A stretch of DNA of 64,000 nucleotides from Paraburkholderia caledonica NBRC 102488 (GCF_000685095.1 NZ_BAYE01000002.1:434001-498000), one strand, 5' to 3'. Positions 16,617 through 26,474 are shown, counted from the stretch's first letter. The notes: generated by a model from the letters alone, not told the origin. Made by a program: numbers and translations.

Positions 16617-18930
16617 GACAGAGCATCCGCGGGCCGCACTGCGGGAGCAGCGCCGAGCACCGCGCGAATGCGTTGCAACGCGTCCCATTGCTGCGCGGTC
16701 GGCGGCACTCTTTGCACGCGCGTGTCGGCCAGCAGACCGTCCAGCAAAGTGAGCAGCCGCTTTCGGTCTTCCGGTTTGGCGAGAAGAGCGGGAAGCGTCG
16801 CGATGGCCTGTTGCGGTTCGAAAGTCGCGATGAGTTCCTGTTCGCCGCGAACGCGCCGCCACTGATCGGGGGGCAAGCTCGGCAGATACTCGGCGTAGGC
16901 TTCAACCAGTTCGCGCCGCGTCGCAAGCCGGGCAAGCGGCAACGGCTCGCCGCTGCGCCCAAGCAGGAACGCCGCGCGGGCGACGGCTTCGTCGTAGCCG
17001 CCCTGCGCGATCGACGCCAATGCCTCCTTCACGAAAGGCAGTTCGCGCGGGTCGGTAGCCGTGGACACGGCAATCTCGCGACTGCGATACCGTTCCGCGA
17101 AATGGAGCAGAAAGGGCGCGGTGTAGAGGTTAAAGAACAGCGACTCGGCGCCGGCGTCGCGCATCGCCCGATAGTGGTCGAGCGAGGCGCTGACGATCTC
17201 CGAGCCGCGATGTTCGAGCGCGCGCCAGGGCGCGATATCGTCGGCATGCTGCCGGTTCGCTTTGACCGCTTCAGCCGCCGGGCGCAGCCAGGCAAGCCAT
17301 GGATTCAGATCCGAAAAGGCCCAGCGCTGAAATCGTAACGGATGAAATTGGCGCAGGCATCGCGCGGTGGTCTCGTTCGACATCCACTGAACGTAGGGCT
17401 GCATGAACAATTCATAAGCGCGCTGGTTGAATTCGGAAAGCTCGGCAACGGCCTCGAACGGCTTTTCGTCCTCGCGCTTGAACCGGTTGAAATGCTGTGC
17501 GATCTCTTCGAGACGATGCTCGACGAATGTCACCTCGTAAGCGACCTTCCCGTCTGCGCCGTTCACCTCGTCGATCAACATCGCGTAGAGGCCCGGCGCG
17601 AGCGTCTCGATCATTTCGAGCACGTTGACGATCTGCGCATGCTGCTTCTTCGCCACCTTGCCCGACACGAAAACGCCAAGATGGCCGGCATCCTGGTCCA
17701 TCAGTCCGATGATGACCTGGCCGCGCGCCTTGATTTCCTCGGTGCTGCCATAGAGATCGGTCACCCAGTTGAAGGCCTGCTGCGGCGGCGTGATGTTATC
17801 GACCATCGAGGCGAACAGGATGATCGGCGAGCGGATATCGCGCAGGTCGAACGCCTTGCCCGAAACGCCGCTCACTTCGCCCGACCAGAGCTTGTTGCCG
17901 ATGAACAGATTGCGCGTGATCCACTCGATCTCTTCGCGGTTCATCAGGTAGTAGCCGCCCCACCAGCGCTCGAACTCCAGAAAGCGTGGCGGCTCCGTGT
18001 CGATGTTGTCGTACACGTGGTAGTACTTGTCCCACAATGTGTTGGCTGGGTTCAGGTACTCAAAGTTCTGCACGAGATAGGCGCCGTCGAACTTGCCGTT
18101 GCCGAGATCGGACGAAAACGACGCAAGCCAGGTGCCGCCCAATATCCCGCCCGCATAGCGCATCGGATTGTCGCCTGCGCCATCGCTCCACGCGCCACTC
18201 CAGTACGACATCGGCGCGCCGTTGATGACGACGGGACCCGTATCCTCCGCCGACGAACTAGCGAGCATCATCGCGGCCCAGCCGCCCTGGCAGTTGCCGA
18301 TGATGGCCGGTTTCGCGCTGTCGGGATGCAGCGCACGTACTTTCTTGACGAACTCCTGTTCGGCGGCGCACACGTCGAGCAGCGTCTGACCGGGTTCGGG
18401 GTTCTGGAAGAACACGACGAAGTACACGGGGTGGCCTGCACGCAGCGCGACGCCGACCTGCGAATCGTCTCTAAAGCCGCCAATGCCCGGACCGTGGCCG
18501 GCGCGCGGGTCGATGATCAGATAAGGCCGCTTTTTCGCGTCGACGATCACGCCTTCGGGCGGCTTGATATACAGCAGCGCGTAATTGACGGGGCGCGGGA
18601 AGTGCCTCGCGTCGAGCACGATGTCGTAGTCGAAATGGAGCGCGGGAGTTCCTGTGAAGCGCGTTCGACGTATTGCGTTCCGCGCTCGCGCATCGTGTCC
18701 CAGAACAGCAGCGAGCGCTGCGCGACGTCGATCGCGTAATGCCATGCGCTCAAGGGGTTGAGTTCCGCCGCGAATGGGGCAGCGCTCTGATCGCTGCGGG
18801 GGGCGCCATCGACGGCTGCGCGCAACCGTCTCCCGTATTGCTCCATTGCGTTCTGCGTACGCTTTTGCAGCACATACGCGACCTTCCCGGCAATTTCCTG
18901 ACTGCGCGCCAGTTGCGTGGCTGCGTCCAT
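16613..18930 (-). pseudogene. DUF3141 PHB-associated hydrolase, frameshifted
   Basis: A long DUF3141 protein (about 770 residues if repaired), an alpha/beta-hydrolase relative of PHA synthases and depolymerases. The real N-terminus starts at ATG 18930 (GGAGGAC upstream) with MDAATQLARSQEIAGKVAYV and runs to about 18647 in one frame; the remainder, from PALHFDYDIVLDARHFPRPV onward, is in the next frame. Restoring one base to the three-base G run at 18644-18646 joins them. The nucleophile elbow is GNCQGG (Cys, as in PHA synthase), the Asp is in SMVDNITPP and the His in DAGHLGVF. It leads the DUF3141-pta-ackA-fabI operon. Whether this is a real mutation or a sequence error cannot be decided here. 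Confidence 0.85.
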
Positions 18931-19065
18931 GACACCGTCCTCCATTGCTACATTGATTGAGCCGCGCTAGCGGCTGCCCCGCGGCTGCTGGCGGGCTCGA
19001 TAATTCGTGCGCGCACCGATAACGCATGCAACTCGTGCAGCGTACGCGTGCGGGTTTGCCCTGTT

Positions 19066-19079
19066 GTGACCTAGATCAA
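19066..19079. promoter_or_regulatory. FNR-like site ahead of DUF3141-pta-ackA-fabI
   Basis: GTGAC-CTAG-ATCAA matches the FNR-type consensus at eight of ten positions. It lies about 140 bases upstream of the DUF3141 start, a reasonable activator position for that leftward operon. Confidence 0.4.
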
Positions 19080-19103
19080 TCATGCGGCTGCCGATAGACG
19101 AGG

Positions 19104-19403
19104 TCAGAATGCCGCACCAATGCGGTGCCTTCTAACGGGGCGCGGCCAGGCCTCAGAGCCCGCTTTGAAAAACTCCGCAGCGTGGTCAATCGACAGTGCC
19201 CGTCCGATGTACGCCAGACGAACCTCCGCAGCCGTATCCGCGGTCTCGAACCCTTCCAGCAGACGAACGAGCCGCCCGGCCTTGAGGTCCTGCTCGACGA
19301 AAGTGATGGGCAGCACGCCGGCACCAAATCCCTCGAGCAGTATTTCGCGGTTGAAAGGAGGGTTGTTCGAGGTGATCTCATGGTTGATCGCGAACTCGAC
19401 CTC
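19104..19403 (-). pseudogene. LysR regulator, C-terminal remnant
   Basis: A frame open from 19403 to 19104 encodes only the end of a LysR-type effector domain: AINHEITSNNPPFNREILLE, GFGAGVLPITFVEQDLKAG, RLVRLLEGFETADTAAEVRL, then AYIGRALSIDHAAEFF. A short deletion is apparent, because the usual segment before HAAEFF (…LPAKVRAFI…) is missing. There is no DNA-binding domain upstream. It lies ahead of the DUF3141 operon and may be what remains of its neighbour's regulator. Confidence 0.75.
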
Positions 19404-19754
19404 TTAGTGGATATTCACTGCCTGCCGAGATCGACTGTACGCGAGCCTTTGAGCAGCGCCCACTTCGCCACCGCCATCGCGCCTCGTCCTCCTCAGTCGC
19501 AGCATTGCGTCGGAACGCCCTGACGAGCCGTACGGCAGCGTACCGACAACGACGCGCATTGTCAGGACAATCGTCGAGCGTTTTGGCTGATGCCGGCGCG
19601 TGTGATTCCAAGGGCCGCGGCAAACGCTGCGGCTTCTTTTTCTGTGAGGAATCGCGAGCGATGCAACAAAAACATATCGCCAAACGCTAACGCGCCTGAC
19701 AACGTCGGCGTGCCATGTCGTAAACGCCGGGCTAAGGCGATCTGGGGGCGTTTC
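19404..19754. other. Intergenic, probable decayed sequence
   Basis: No supported gene. Leftward frames at 19404-19973 and 19562-19780 lack family features. The region separates the LysR remnant from the rightward kinase gene and should hold the kinase promoter. Confidence 0.4.
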
Positions 19755-20888
19755 ATGATGCACGTTTTTCTCGCAAACAATCGCGATGCGTTGATAGAAC
19801 GGTGCCGCGCGAAGGTGGCGCAGAGGCCGGCGCGTCAAGCTACCGCGCAACAACTGCAAAATGGCATCCCGCTTTTCCTGGATCAGCTCATCAGGACCCT
19901 CAGGGCCGAGCAGACGTCGCAGCCCATGGACAGTCGCAAGATTTCGGGTCCCTCGGGCGGAGGAGCGTCCCAATCTGAAATTGGTAAGTCAGCGGCAGAG
20001 CACGGACGGACGTTACTGACACTCGGCTTCTCGGTCGATCAGGTCGTTCACGACTACGGTGACCTGTGCCAGGCGATTACGGACCTCGCGTTTGAGCGCG
20101 ATGCCCCATTTCTGACCGACGAATTTCGCACTCTCAACCGATGCCTGGACAATGCCATTGCCGATGCGGTTACTGAATTCAGTTACCAGCGCGACTTTGC
20201 TATTGCGGATCGTCAGGCTATCGAAATGCATCAACGGCTCGGGTCCTTCGCGCACGAACTGCGTAACTTCCTGCAAACCGCAACACTGGCATTCACAGCC
20301 GCAAAAACCGGAAATCTGAACCTCTCCGGAGCTACTGGCGCAGTTCTGGAGCGAAGCCTGGACGGATTGCGCGATCTGATCAGTCACTCGCTGGACGAGG
20401 TTCGTAAGGCAAGCGGGATTTCAGGGCAATCCGGACTGTTCTCCGTCACTGATTTCATAGCTGAAGTGAAGTATGCCGCTGACCTTGCGGCCCAGATTCG
20501 CGGTTGCGTGCTGACAGTTTCGGCGGTGGACGCGCGGCTTGCCATTAGCGGAGACCGTGATCAGCTCTATTCGGCATTAGGAAACCTGCTGCAAAACGCC
20601 TTTAAATTCACGCATCCTCACACAGAGGTGACGTTGGAAGCCTATGCGCTATCTGACCGCATCCTGATCGACGTGAAGGATCATTGCGGTGGTCTGCCGC
20701 CCGGAGATGCAGAAAGAATGTTTGTGCCGTTTACGCAGAACAGCGAGGACAGGACAGGCTTGGGACTAGGTCTTTCCATATCGCGGCGTAACGTGGAAGC
20801 AAATGCGGGTACTCTCAGCGTCCGCGACGTGCCGGGCGTCGGCTGCGTCTTCACCATTACACTACCGCGATTCGCTTTGGGGGGGTGA
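19755..20888 (+). CDS. Soluble sensor histidine kinase, RsbRD-like N-terminus
   Basis: About 377 residues, no membrane helix. The N-terminal 160 residues form a helical domain like the RsbRD/RsbR N-terminal sensor (FLANNRDALIERCRAKV, GIPLFLDQLIRTLR, TLLTLGFSVDQVVHDYGDL). The H-box is in LGSFAHELRNFLQTA, the N-box in LGNLLQNAFKFTHP, and the G boxes in GLGLGLSISRRNVE. It autophosphorylates in the cytosol. Paired ATGs at 19755 and 19758 follow a G-rich ribosome site; longer upstream frame is rejected. No response regulator is adjacent. Its architecture is the same as the kinase at 47646-48875. Confidence 0.85.
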   Translation: MMHVFLANNRDALIERCRAKVAQRPARQATAQQLQNGIPLFLDQLIRTLRAEQTSQPMDSRKISGPSGGGASQSEIGKSAAEHGRTLLTLGFSVDQVVHDYGDLCQAITDLAFERDAPFLTDEFRTLNRCLDNAIADAVTEFSYQRDFAIADRQAIEMHQRLGSFAHELRNFLQTATLAFTAAKTGNLNLSGATGAVLERSLDGLRDLISHSLDEVRKASGISGQSGLFSVTDFIAEVKYAADLAAQIRGCVLTVSAVDARLAISGDRDQLYSALGNLLQNAFKFTHPHTEVTLEAYALSDRILIDVKDHCGGLPPGDAERMFVPFTQNSEDRTGLGLGLSISRRNVEANAGTLSVRDVPGVGCVFTITLPRFALGG

Positions 20889-21690
20889 TGAGTATGTCCA
20901 CCTGTTGTTCGCCAGACAAGAATCGCGGGAAAGCGGCAGACTGACAGGCGCCCAGGACTTTGAATCTTTGAATTGCTGTGCGTTAATGCGATGTACGGCA
21001 CATGAATGGAACCTGCGGCCGCGGCGCGTCTCCTCGTTGCTCGCGAATTCGATGTGCGCCGGATTCGATCACCCTTTCGTGAAGCCGGCTTCAATGCCGA
21101 TCATTTCGCTGCCATCAACGTCGAGCTCGCCTCGTTCGATTGTGCCGCTTCGCTGATCGCCACAACTCGAAAAACGTGCCGCTGACTTCAGCGCTTCGAG
21201 CCAGAAAGATTTTTTCAACACAATCCGTCGATCAACGGATTAACAGCGCTTCCAGAATCCGGCGACGTTGCGTTGGACCCGCGCAGTAACGCGGCTGTTA
21301 CCGAGACAGCGAAGCACGTGCATGACCAATAGAACGCGACAGCTCCGTGTTGTTCTCGCGGACGCTGTCTTTAACCCAATGCGCCCTGCAATCGGCTGCG
21401 TGATGCGGGCACGGGCATGAAGCAGGAAGCCGTCAAGCTCGCGCCGGCACTCGCACCCCGTAGTGATGCGCGGCTCGCGTGCAAGCACGAAAACGATGCC
21501 CTGCATGAGCAGGTCGTCTCGGCGATGCTGGCACGACGCGAGCTTTCCCATTCACTACGTTACGATTTAGTTTGCTTTTCGACGGCCTTGAGCGCATGGT
21601 GAAAAGATCCAGATGTACCTGACCGCCCCTTTTCGCATCCGGACAGGTATCGGTTCGTGACGGTCAGTATCGCGCAAGGAGCGCACTGTC
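20889..21690. other. Gene-poor stretch, decayed
   Basis: Eight hundred bases without a supportable gene. Several short frames on both strands (for example 21417-21602 plus strand) have coding-like composition but no start signal or family match. It reads as eroded coding DNA. Confidence 0.45.
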
Positions 21691-21870
21691 ATGACCATCC
21701 CCACTATCGAATACAGAGGGTACGAGCTACGTGCTTACTCTCACCAGGTATTACCCCTGCATCGTGATCCGTTGCCAAAGGATCCAGGCAGTTCTCATCG
21801 TTCGTACTGGTAGACACCATTCCGTCCAGCGAAGTCAAGGCCCGGCGCTTGAGTCGGCCCGCAACTGAGG
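21691..21870 (+). pseudogene. Small conserved protein, frameshifted
   Basis: From the ATG at 21691 (AAGGAG-like site upstream) the frame reads MTIPTIEYRGYELRAYSHQV and stops after 39 residues. The next frame continues as VDTIPSSEVKARRLSRPA, which looks like the rest of the same short protein, seen at about 80-90 residues in Burkholderia relatives. One frameshift near 21800 and loss of the 3' end make it a remnant. It directly precedes the HicB-like gene. Confidence 0.6.
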
Positions 21871-21880
21871 GGGGCAGGTC

Positions 21881-22294
21881 ATGCAATATCCGCTTTATGT
21901 GCACCGTGATGGATTTGCCGGCTTTCACGCCAGTTTTCCCGATCTTCCTAGAGCGGTTGCGCGCGGCCATTCGTTCGATGAACTCAAACGCAACGCGCAA
22001 GAGGTTGTCGAACTGATGTATGACCGCAGCGAGCAACTCATACCCGCTCCCACCTGCAGCACATCGGAATTGCAATCGCTCGACATGGACGATGGGCAAG
22101 GGATCTGGATGTTCATCGAAATCAATCTGACGCGGGTTACCTCGAAAGCCGTGAGCGTTCAATTCAGTCTGCCCGAGAGTCTGATGCAGAGAGTAGATGC
22201 TGCAACAAAAGAGCGGCACTCGACGCGCTCTACGTTCTTTACGCTGGCTGCTGTGCACGAACTTGGAAACCTGGTTGAAGGGCAATTGCCCTAG
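21881..22294 (+). CDS. HicB-family antitoxin-like protein, orphan
   Basis: 137 residues with the two parts of HicB antitoxins. Residues 1-55 form the partial RNase H-like fold (YPLYVHRDGFAGFHASFPDL, then RGHSFDELKRNAQEVVELMY) and residues 90-130 a ribbon-helix-helix-like DNA-binding segment (SVQFSLPESLMQRVDAATKE, STRSTFFTLAAVHEL). HicB neutralises the HicA mRNA interferase and represses its own operon. No HicA-sized gene (about 60 residues with a dsRBD-like fold) is seen on either side, so this is an orphan, or it serves as a regulator. GGGGGG lies upstream of the ATG. Confidence 0.8.
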   Translation: MQYPLYVHRDGFAGFHASFPDLPRAVARGHSFDELKRNAQEVVELMYDRSEQLIPAPTCSTSELQSLDMDDGQGIWMFIEINLTRVTSKAVSVQFSLPESLMQRVDAATKERHSTRSTFFTLAAVHELGNLVEGQLP

Positions 22295-22455
22295 ACGCCA
22301 GTTTCCGGTGGCTATTCGCGGACGGCTCACATGCCGCGCCACGAGCGCGTCAGTATTCGAAATCCGACCTCACGATATGTCGCGTGGTCCCGGCTATCGG
22401 GGACAGCGCCAACCGCCTGTTGGCGAATCAGTTTTTTCCATAGCAGGAGTGCATC

Positions 22456-22653
22456 ATGATTGATGACCAGGTAAATGCCGAAGAACTGGCAGAAAGCAGG
22501 AAACAGAGAGAGGCCGCGGCGAATGCGACGGATGATGGCATGCCGGTGGCCCCCGAAGATGAAAAGCAGATCGTCGACGGGACTGGGTACAGACGGCCGA
22601 AGCAATGGGTCAGGCATGCAAGGAAATTGCTGGGCGTGAGGCCGCGCGCGTGA
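22456..22653 (+). CDS. Small hydrophilic protein, unknown
   Basis: 65 residues, acidic at the N-terminus (DDQVNAEELAESRKQREAAA) and basic at the C-terminus (RRPKQWVRHARKLLGVRPRA). The ATG has an AGGAG site seven bases upstream. No domain recognised. It lies in a run of very short genes and is accepted on start signal and charge pattern only. Confidence 0.5.
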   Translation: MIDDQVNAEELAESRKQREAAANATDDGMPVAPEDEKQIVDGTGYRRPKQWVRHARKLLGVRPRA

Positions 22654-22753
22654 AGCCACCAATGGCTCGTGCGACAAATTCGGGGCGCTCCACATGTCAG
22701 CCCGGCCGATACAGAGCTGATCGCAGACACCGAATCACCTTTCAAGGATCCTG

Positions 22754-22990
22754 ATGTCGCGCTACCAATTCGAAGGAGACCTGACGCATCTTGAGCGGAT
22801 CATTCCGTTACTTGTGCATGGAAATCCCCTCGCGCTATCGTACTGGCGGCGTCGGGTTTCGTCGCTATCGCCGCAGCAAGGTCTGCTTCCTGACGGAACC
22901 AGGCGCGTAATCCGACTGCTTAACATATTCGATGAAGTCGAGCGCGCATTGATGTCAGGCAAGGCCACAGTTCGACGGTCAGCAGGATGA
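22754..22990 (+). CDS. Small protein, unknown
   Basis: 78 residues, beginning MSRYQFEGDLTHLERIIPLL and containing a Trp-Arg-Arg-Arg patch followed by a helical C-terminal part (RRVIRLLNIFDEVERAL). An AAGGATCCTG sequence precedes the ATG. It has the look of the short conserved proteins of this genus; no function can be assigned. Confidence 0.5.
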   Translation: MSRYQFEGDLTHLERIIPLLVHGNPLALSYWRRRVSSLSPQQGLLPDGTRRVIRLLNIFDEVERALMSGKATVRRSAG

Positions 22991-23227
22991 ACTGCGACGA
23001 GTTCACGTCCCGGTCACAGCCTCTTCAAACCCGGCAACAGGCGCTCGACTTCCCGCTTCATCGCGGTGCAGCGTTCCAGACATGCCTAAGGTAGCGGGAT
23101 GCTGCGGTGACGCCTTTCAAGACCGCGTAGATGCGTTGCGTCCCATGGTGCGGGAGGGGCGGAGTGGAGTCTGCTCACGATGGCGAGCGAAGTGAATTTC
23201 CGCCTGCATCGCATCGGCGAGGCCCCA

Positions 23228-23434
23228 TCACTCCTTTCCCCCACCGTTGATCCCGCTTCCACTTCGCCATACCTGCTTTCCCCGCTCGGAGAGCTCGCCG
23301 CAACTATGCGCCGCGTCGGCCTCCGTCCCTTCTATCGCCATTTCGCCGCCGGCCTGTTCCTGTGCCCTTTGCTTCTGCCTGTGCCGCGCTGCCACGGCTT
23401 CATCGTGCGACCTGCCTGCGTAATTCATGGTCAT
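23228..23434 (-). CDS. Small charged protein, unknown
   Basis: 68 residues, strongly hydrophilic (HRQKQRAQEQAGGEMAIEG). The ATG at 23434 is preceded by GAGGAG at seven bases, the main reason for accepting it over the opposite-strand frame 23180-23524. No domain recognised. Confidence 0.5.
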   Translation of the reverse strand: MTMNYAGRSHDEAVAARHRQKQRAQEQAGGEMAIEGTEADAAHSCGELSERGKQVWRSGSGINGGGKE

Positions 23435-23488
23435 TTCGCCACTCCTCTAAAAAGTAGTCTTTGCAACGTGCCATCTGCCAAGCGCGTG

Positions 23489-23656
23489 TCATTTCTGCAG
23501 CGACAATCCCAGTTGCTTGCGTAGCCTGTCCAATACATGGTTGTCAGCCATCCAACGGATTTCCCGCTTGCGCAGGACGCTGCGCCTGTACCGCCGCAGC
23601 GACACGCTGAACATCAGCGCCAGCCCGATCACGATTCCCCACATTGCGTACGTCAT
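23489..23656 (-). CDS. Small single-helix membrane protein
   Basis: 55 residues. One membrane helix (MWGIVIGLALMFSVSL) near the N-terminus is followed by a very basic cytosolic tail (RRYRRSVLRKREIRWM) and a helical end. AAGGACG lies just before the ATG at 23656; a longer frame to 23755 lacks a ribosome site. Function unknown; small stress-type membrane peptides often have this layout. Confidence 0.55.
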   Translation of the reverse strand: MTYAMWGIVIGLALMFSVSLRRYRRSVLRKREIRWMADNHVLDRLRKQLGLSLQK

Positions 23657-23931
23657 ATCGTCCTTTTCAATCTTTTCTCGCCTTACATCAGGCCACAGAC
23701 CGCGCGATAGAGAAATGCCGCGCGCGCGGCCCAGCAGACGCTGCCGTTGTGGCACCGCCTGACCAAAGGCCGGATTCAGGGTTCCTTGCTCTTAGATGCA
23801 GCACAGGCGACGGTGGCACTTCTGATCGCTGTCCGAAGCCAGACGGCATTGCCCCCGTTAAAAGGTGTACAGGGCGCTCCACGAGGCCGGGAACTGACAG
23901 ATCAGGAAGCATTGTCGCGGCAGAGCGGTAC

Positions 23932-24180
23932 TCATGAAATCGAATACCGATTCTGTGGCCCGGCGACATACTGCTTGTTGGCGAGTTCGAGAACCTTTTC
24001 ACGGAACTCGTCGAAGGCGCCAAGCACCGAGCGCTCGTCGGTTCCAAGACCAGGCTGCAGATTTCTGAGCAACGCGTCGTCGACCATGAAGGTGATTTCA
24101 CGCGAATTGTCATACCCCCAGAAACACACGCAATGTCGGGAGGTATCGTAGCTACGGCTGGGGTTGGGAAAATTAAGCAC
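23932..24180 (-). CDS. DUF1488-family protein
   Basis: About 82 residues. The opening LNFPNPSRSYDTSRHCVCFW is typical of DUF1488 proteins (a one-domain alpha/beta family found near stress genes), followed by a strand REITFMVDDALL and a helix (LGAFDEFREKVLELANKQYV). A GTG at 24180, six bases after the stop of the upstream small gene, is the chosen start; a GTG at 24219 would add 13 residues. Function unknown. Confidence 0.6.
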   Translation of the reverse strand: MLNFPNPSRSYDTSRHCVCFWGYDNSREITFMVDDALLRNLQPGLGTDERSVLGAFDEFREKVLELANKQYVAGPQNRYSIS

Positions 24181-24185
24181 CGCGA

Positions 24186-24377
24186 TCAGCTTTTCTCGTA
24201 CACGGCCGAGTAGCGCCACTTAGTGGCGTTGGAGTCAATCGTGGCGTAACTGGCGCGTCTTTTCTCCGCTCTCGCAGCGTCCGCAGTGACGAGTATGTGG
24301 GCACGTGCCCTGCGTTCTACGGCGTCTGGACCCTCGCTGCGAATTGCATCCGGCCTACGTTTAATTTGCGATTGCAT
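24186..24377 (-). CDS. Small protein, unknown
   Basis: 63 residues, basic (MQSQIKRRPDAIRSEGPDAV, then ARAEKRRASYATIDSNATKW). CAGGACG is five bases upstream of the ATG and the stop lies next to the DUF1488 start, suggesting a two-gene unit. No family recognised. Confidence 0.45.
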   Translation of the reverse strand: MQSQIKRRPDAIRSEGPDAVERRARAHILVTADAARAEKRRASYATIDSNATKWRYSAVYEKS

Positions 24378-24697
24378 GATAGCGTCCTGAAACTGTAGGC
24401 CACGAATGGGCGGCCCGTCTCCCCACTGTATACCCTTTAGCTCGCAATAACGTCTTTATCTACCTGGACTGGTCGACGTTCAGTTTTCGGTTATGCAGGC
24501 GCTGATGCCTGGACGGCGACAAATACCGTAGACCGGAAGAATTTTTCAGGAGCTCCTCGAATGGTTGTGCGGACCAAACACTTGATGCATGACTAATTCG
24601 CTTAATATGGCGCGGTCTCCGCAGGCGCAATGGTTTTTCGAAAATGCACTCTACGAGCGTTACGCAAAAGCCCTAGACCACATCACGGCGTCAAATC
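24378..24697. other. Intergenic, AT-richer promoter region
   Basis: No firm gene. It likely holds the promoter for the leftward pair 24377-23932. A rightward frame from 24589 (containing SPQAQWFFENALYERYAKAL) overlaps the DUF1003 gene and is not accepted. Confidence 0.4.
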
Positions 24698-25231
24698 TCA
24701 CTGCACGAGCTTCGCGTGTAACTCGGCCGTCAGTACTTCGACCCGCTGAATTAACTTTTGAGCAAGCTCCGTTAGCTCCGTATTTCGCTGCAGCAACTCC
24801 ATCATTTGTGCTGCGTTCTGGCCCGCGATTTCCTGCCGCTGTTCGTTCGCGACGGCAAGCGCCTCCCTGTGTTGTGCGTCAGCCTCGGCATGCACGGTAT
24901 CGCGCGCAGCTTGTCGCGTCTGGGCCAGCAAGATGAGCGGCGCTGCATACGCCGCCTGGAGACTAAATGCCAGATTCAGCAGAATAAATGGATAGACGTC
25001 AAACTTCGTAACGCCGAATACGTTGATGCTGATCCATATAACGACGATAGCGGTCTGCGCGCCAAGAAAAAGAGGCGTTCCAAAAAAACGCGCAAACGCT
25101 TCTGCCTTGAGCGCGAATGTGTCATTTCCAAACGTTGAAGCGAGGTGCGCATGAGGACGATGGAAGCGGAAGTGATCAACTGTCGGATTATCGAGCGCAG
25201 CGGTAGCGGAATCGAGCTTTATGGTTTCCAT
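24698..25231 (-). CDS. DUF1003 membrane protein
   Basis: About 177 residues. Two adjacent membrane helices (LGAQTAIVVIWISINVF and DVYPFILLNLAFSLQAAYAA) with the conserved stretch PFILLNLAFSLQAAYAAPLI are diagnostic of DUF1003. The C-terminal 70 residues form a Gln/Glu-rich helix or coiled coil (QHREALAVANEQRQEIAGQN, ELTELAQKLIQRVEVL). GGAGGGG precedes twin ATGs at 25234 and 25231. An inner-membrane protein of unknown role. Confidence 0.85.
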   Translation of the reverse strand: METIKLDSATAALDNPTVDHFRFHRPHAHLASTFGNDTFALKAEAFARFFGTPLFLGAQTAIVVIWISINVFGVTKFDVYPFILLNLAFSLQAAYAAPLILLAQTRQAARDTVHAEADAQHREALAVANEQRQEIAGQNAAQMMELLQRNTELTELAQKLIQRVEVLTAELHAKLVQ

Positions 25232-25430
25232 CATCCCCTCCAGTGCCTGATCATGGCGGCAAGCCGCCAGTCAGGAATGCGGCACGAGACGCGAAGCGGA
25301 TGCGAGGCGAAGGACATAGCGAAACTCGTCACCGCACGTTCGTTCTAGTCAAGCATGAAGCGTGGCAACAGATCGAGATGACTGCTCGTTCCGGCTTGGC
25401 GTGAACCTGGATCTACGTTTTGTATATTAG

Positions 25431-26474
25431 TCACCCGGACGCCTCGATGATGACCTTTAGCGCATGGGAATCGGCAGCGTGGCTGAAGGTATCGTAGGCG
25501 TTCATGATGTCGCCGAGGCGAAAGCGGTGGGTGATCAGTTTGCCGGGCTCGAGCCGGCCCGAGCGCACCGTCCTGAGCAGCATCGGCATACTGACGGTAT
25601 CAACAAGGCGCGTCGTGATCGTGATGTTGCGGTCCCAGAGCGCTTCGAGATGCAGGTCCGCCTTGACCCCGTGTACGCCGACGTTCGCAATCGTGCCGCC
25701 GGCCGCCACGATCGACTGGCACAGCTCGAACGTCTCCGGCACCCCCACCGCCTCGATCGCGCAATCGACGCCTGCGCCATCGGTCAGCTTCATGATCTCA
25801 GGGACGGCCTCCGCGCGCCCGATATCGATACACGCCGTCGCGCCAAATTTGCGCGCGACTTCGAGGCGGTTCGCGTCGCGGTCGATCATTACGATCTGAG
25901 CGGGCGAGTAGAACTGCGCTGTCAAAAGCGCGGCGAGGCCGATCGGTCCCGCGCCGACAATCGCCACGGTCGAGCCGGGCTGCACCTTGCCATTCAGCAC
26001 GCCGCACTCGAAGCCAGTTGGCAGGATGTCCGAGAGCATGACCAGCGCTTCCTCGTCGAAGCCAGCGGTAATCGGATACAGACTCGTTTCGGCGTGGGGA
26101 ATGCGCACGTATTCGGCTTGCGTGCCGTCGATCTTGTTGCCAAGTATCCAGCCGCCCGTTGCGCAGTGAGAATACATGCCGCGCCGGCAGAACTCACATT
26201 TTCCGCACGACGAAATGCACGAGATCAGCACATGATCGCCGGGCTTGAACGACGACACCGCCGCGCCCGCGCGCTCGATCACGCCGACGCCTTCGTGCCC
26301 GAGGATGCGGCCTGGTCCGCAGGTGGGGACGTCGCCCTTGAGGATATGCAGGTCGGTGCCGCAGATCGTGGTGCGTATGACCCTCACGATGGCGTCAGTC
26401 GAGGCGGCGAGTTCCGGCATCGGCCGCTCGTCGAGCGACTTCGTGCCGGGTCCGTGATATATGAGTGCCTTCAT
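25431..26474 (-). CDS. Zn-dependent alcohol dehydrogenase
   Basis: 347 residues from the ATG at 26474 (GGGAGGG upstream); the frame extends to 26813 without a start signal. Medium-chain zinc dehydrogenase: catalytic zinc ligands in TTICGTDLH and GHEGVG, structural zinc site in CGKCEFCRRGMYSHC, Rossmann motif GAGPIGL and the NAD-selecting acidic residue in IVMIDRD. It oxidises alcohols or reduces aldehydes with NAD(H). It diverges from the Crp/Fnr gene across 323 bases, which suggests shared control, and would complement acetate metabolism under low oxygen. Confidence 0.93.
   Translation of the reverse strand: MKALIYHGPGTKSLDERPMPELAASTDAIVRVIRTTICGTDLHILKGDVPTCGPGRILGHEGVGVIERAGAAVSSFKPGDHVLISCISSCGKCEFCRRGMYSHCATGGWILGNKIDGTQAEYVRIPHAETSLYPITAGFDEEALVMLSDILPTGFECGVLNGKVQPGSTVAIVGAGPIGLAALLTAQFYSPAQIVMIDRDANRLEVARKFGATACIDIGRAEAVPEIMKLTDGAGVDCAIEAVGVPETFELCQSIVAAGGTIANVGVHGVKADLHLEALWDRNITITTRLVDTVSMPMLLRTVRSGRLEPGKLITHRFRLGDIMNAYDTFSHAADSHALKVIIEASG

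Noticed and set aside
17342..18739. 465-residue plus-strand open frame
   Set aside because: It is antisense to the DUF3141 gene, has Arg/His/Asp-rich shadow composition and no start signal.
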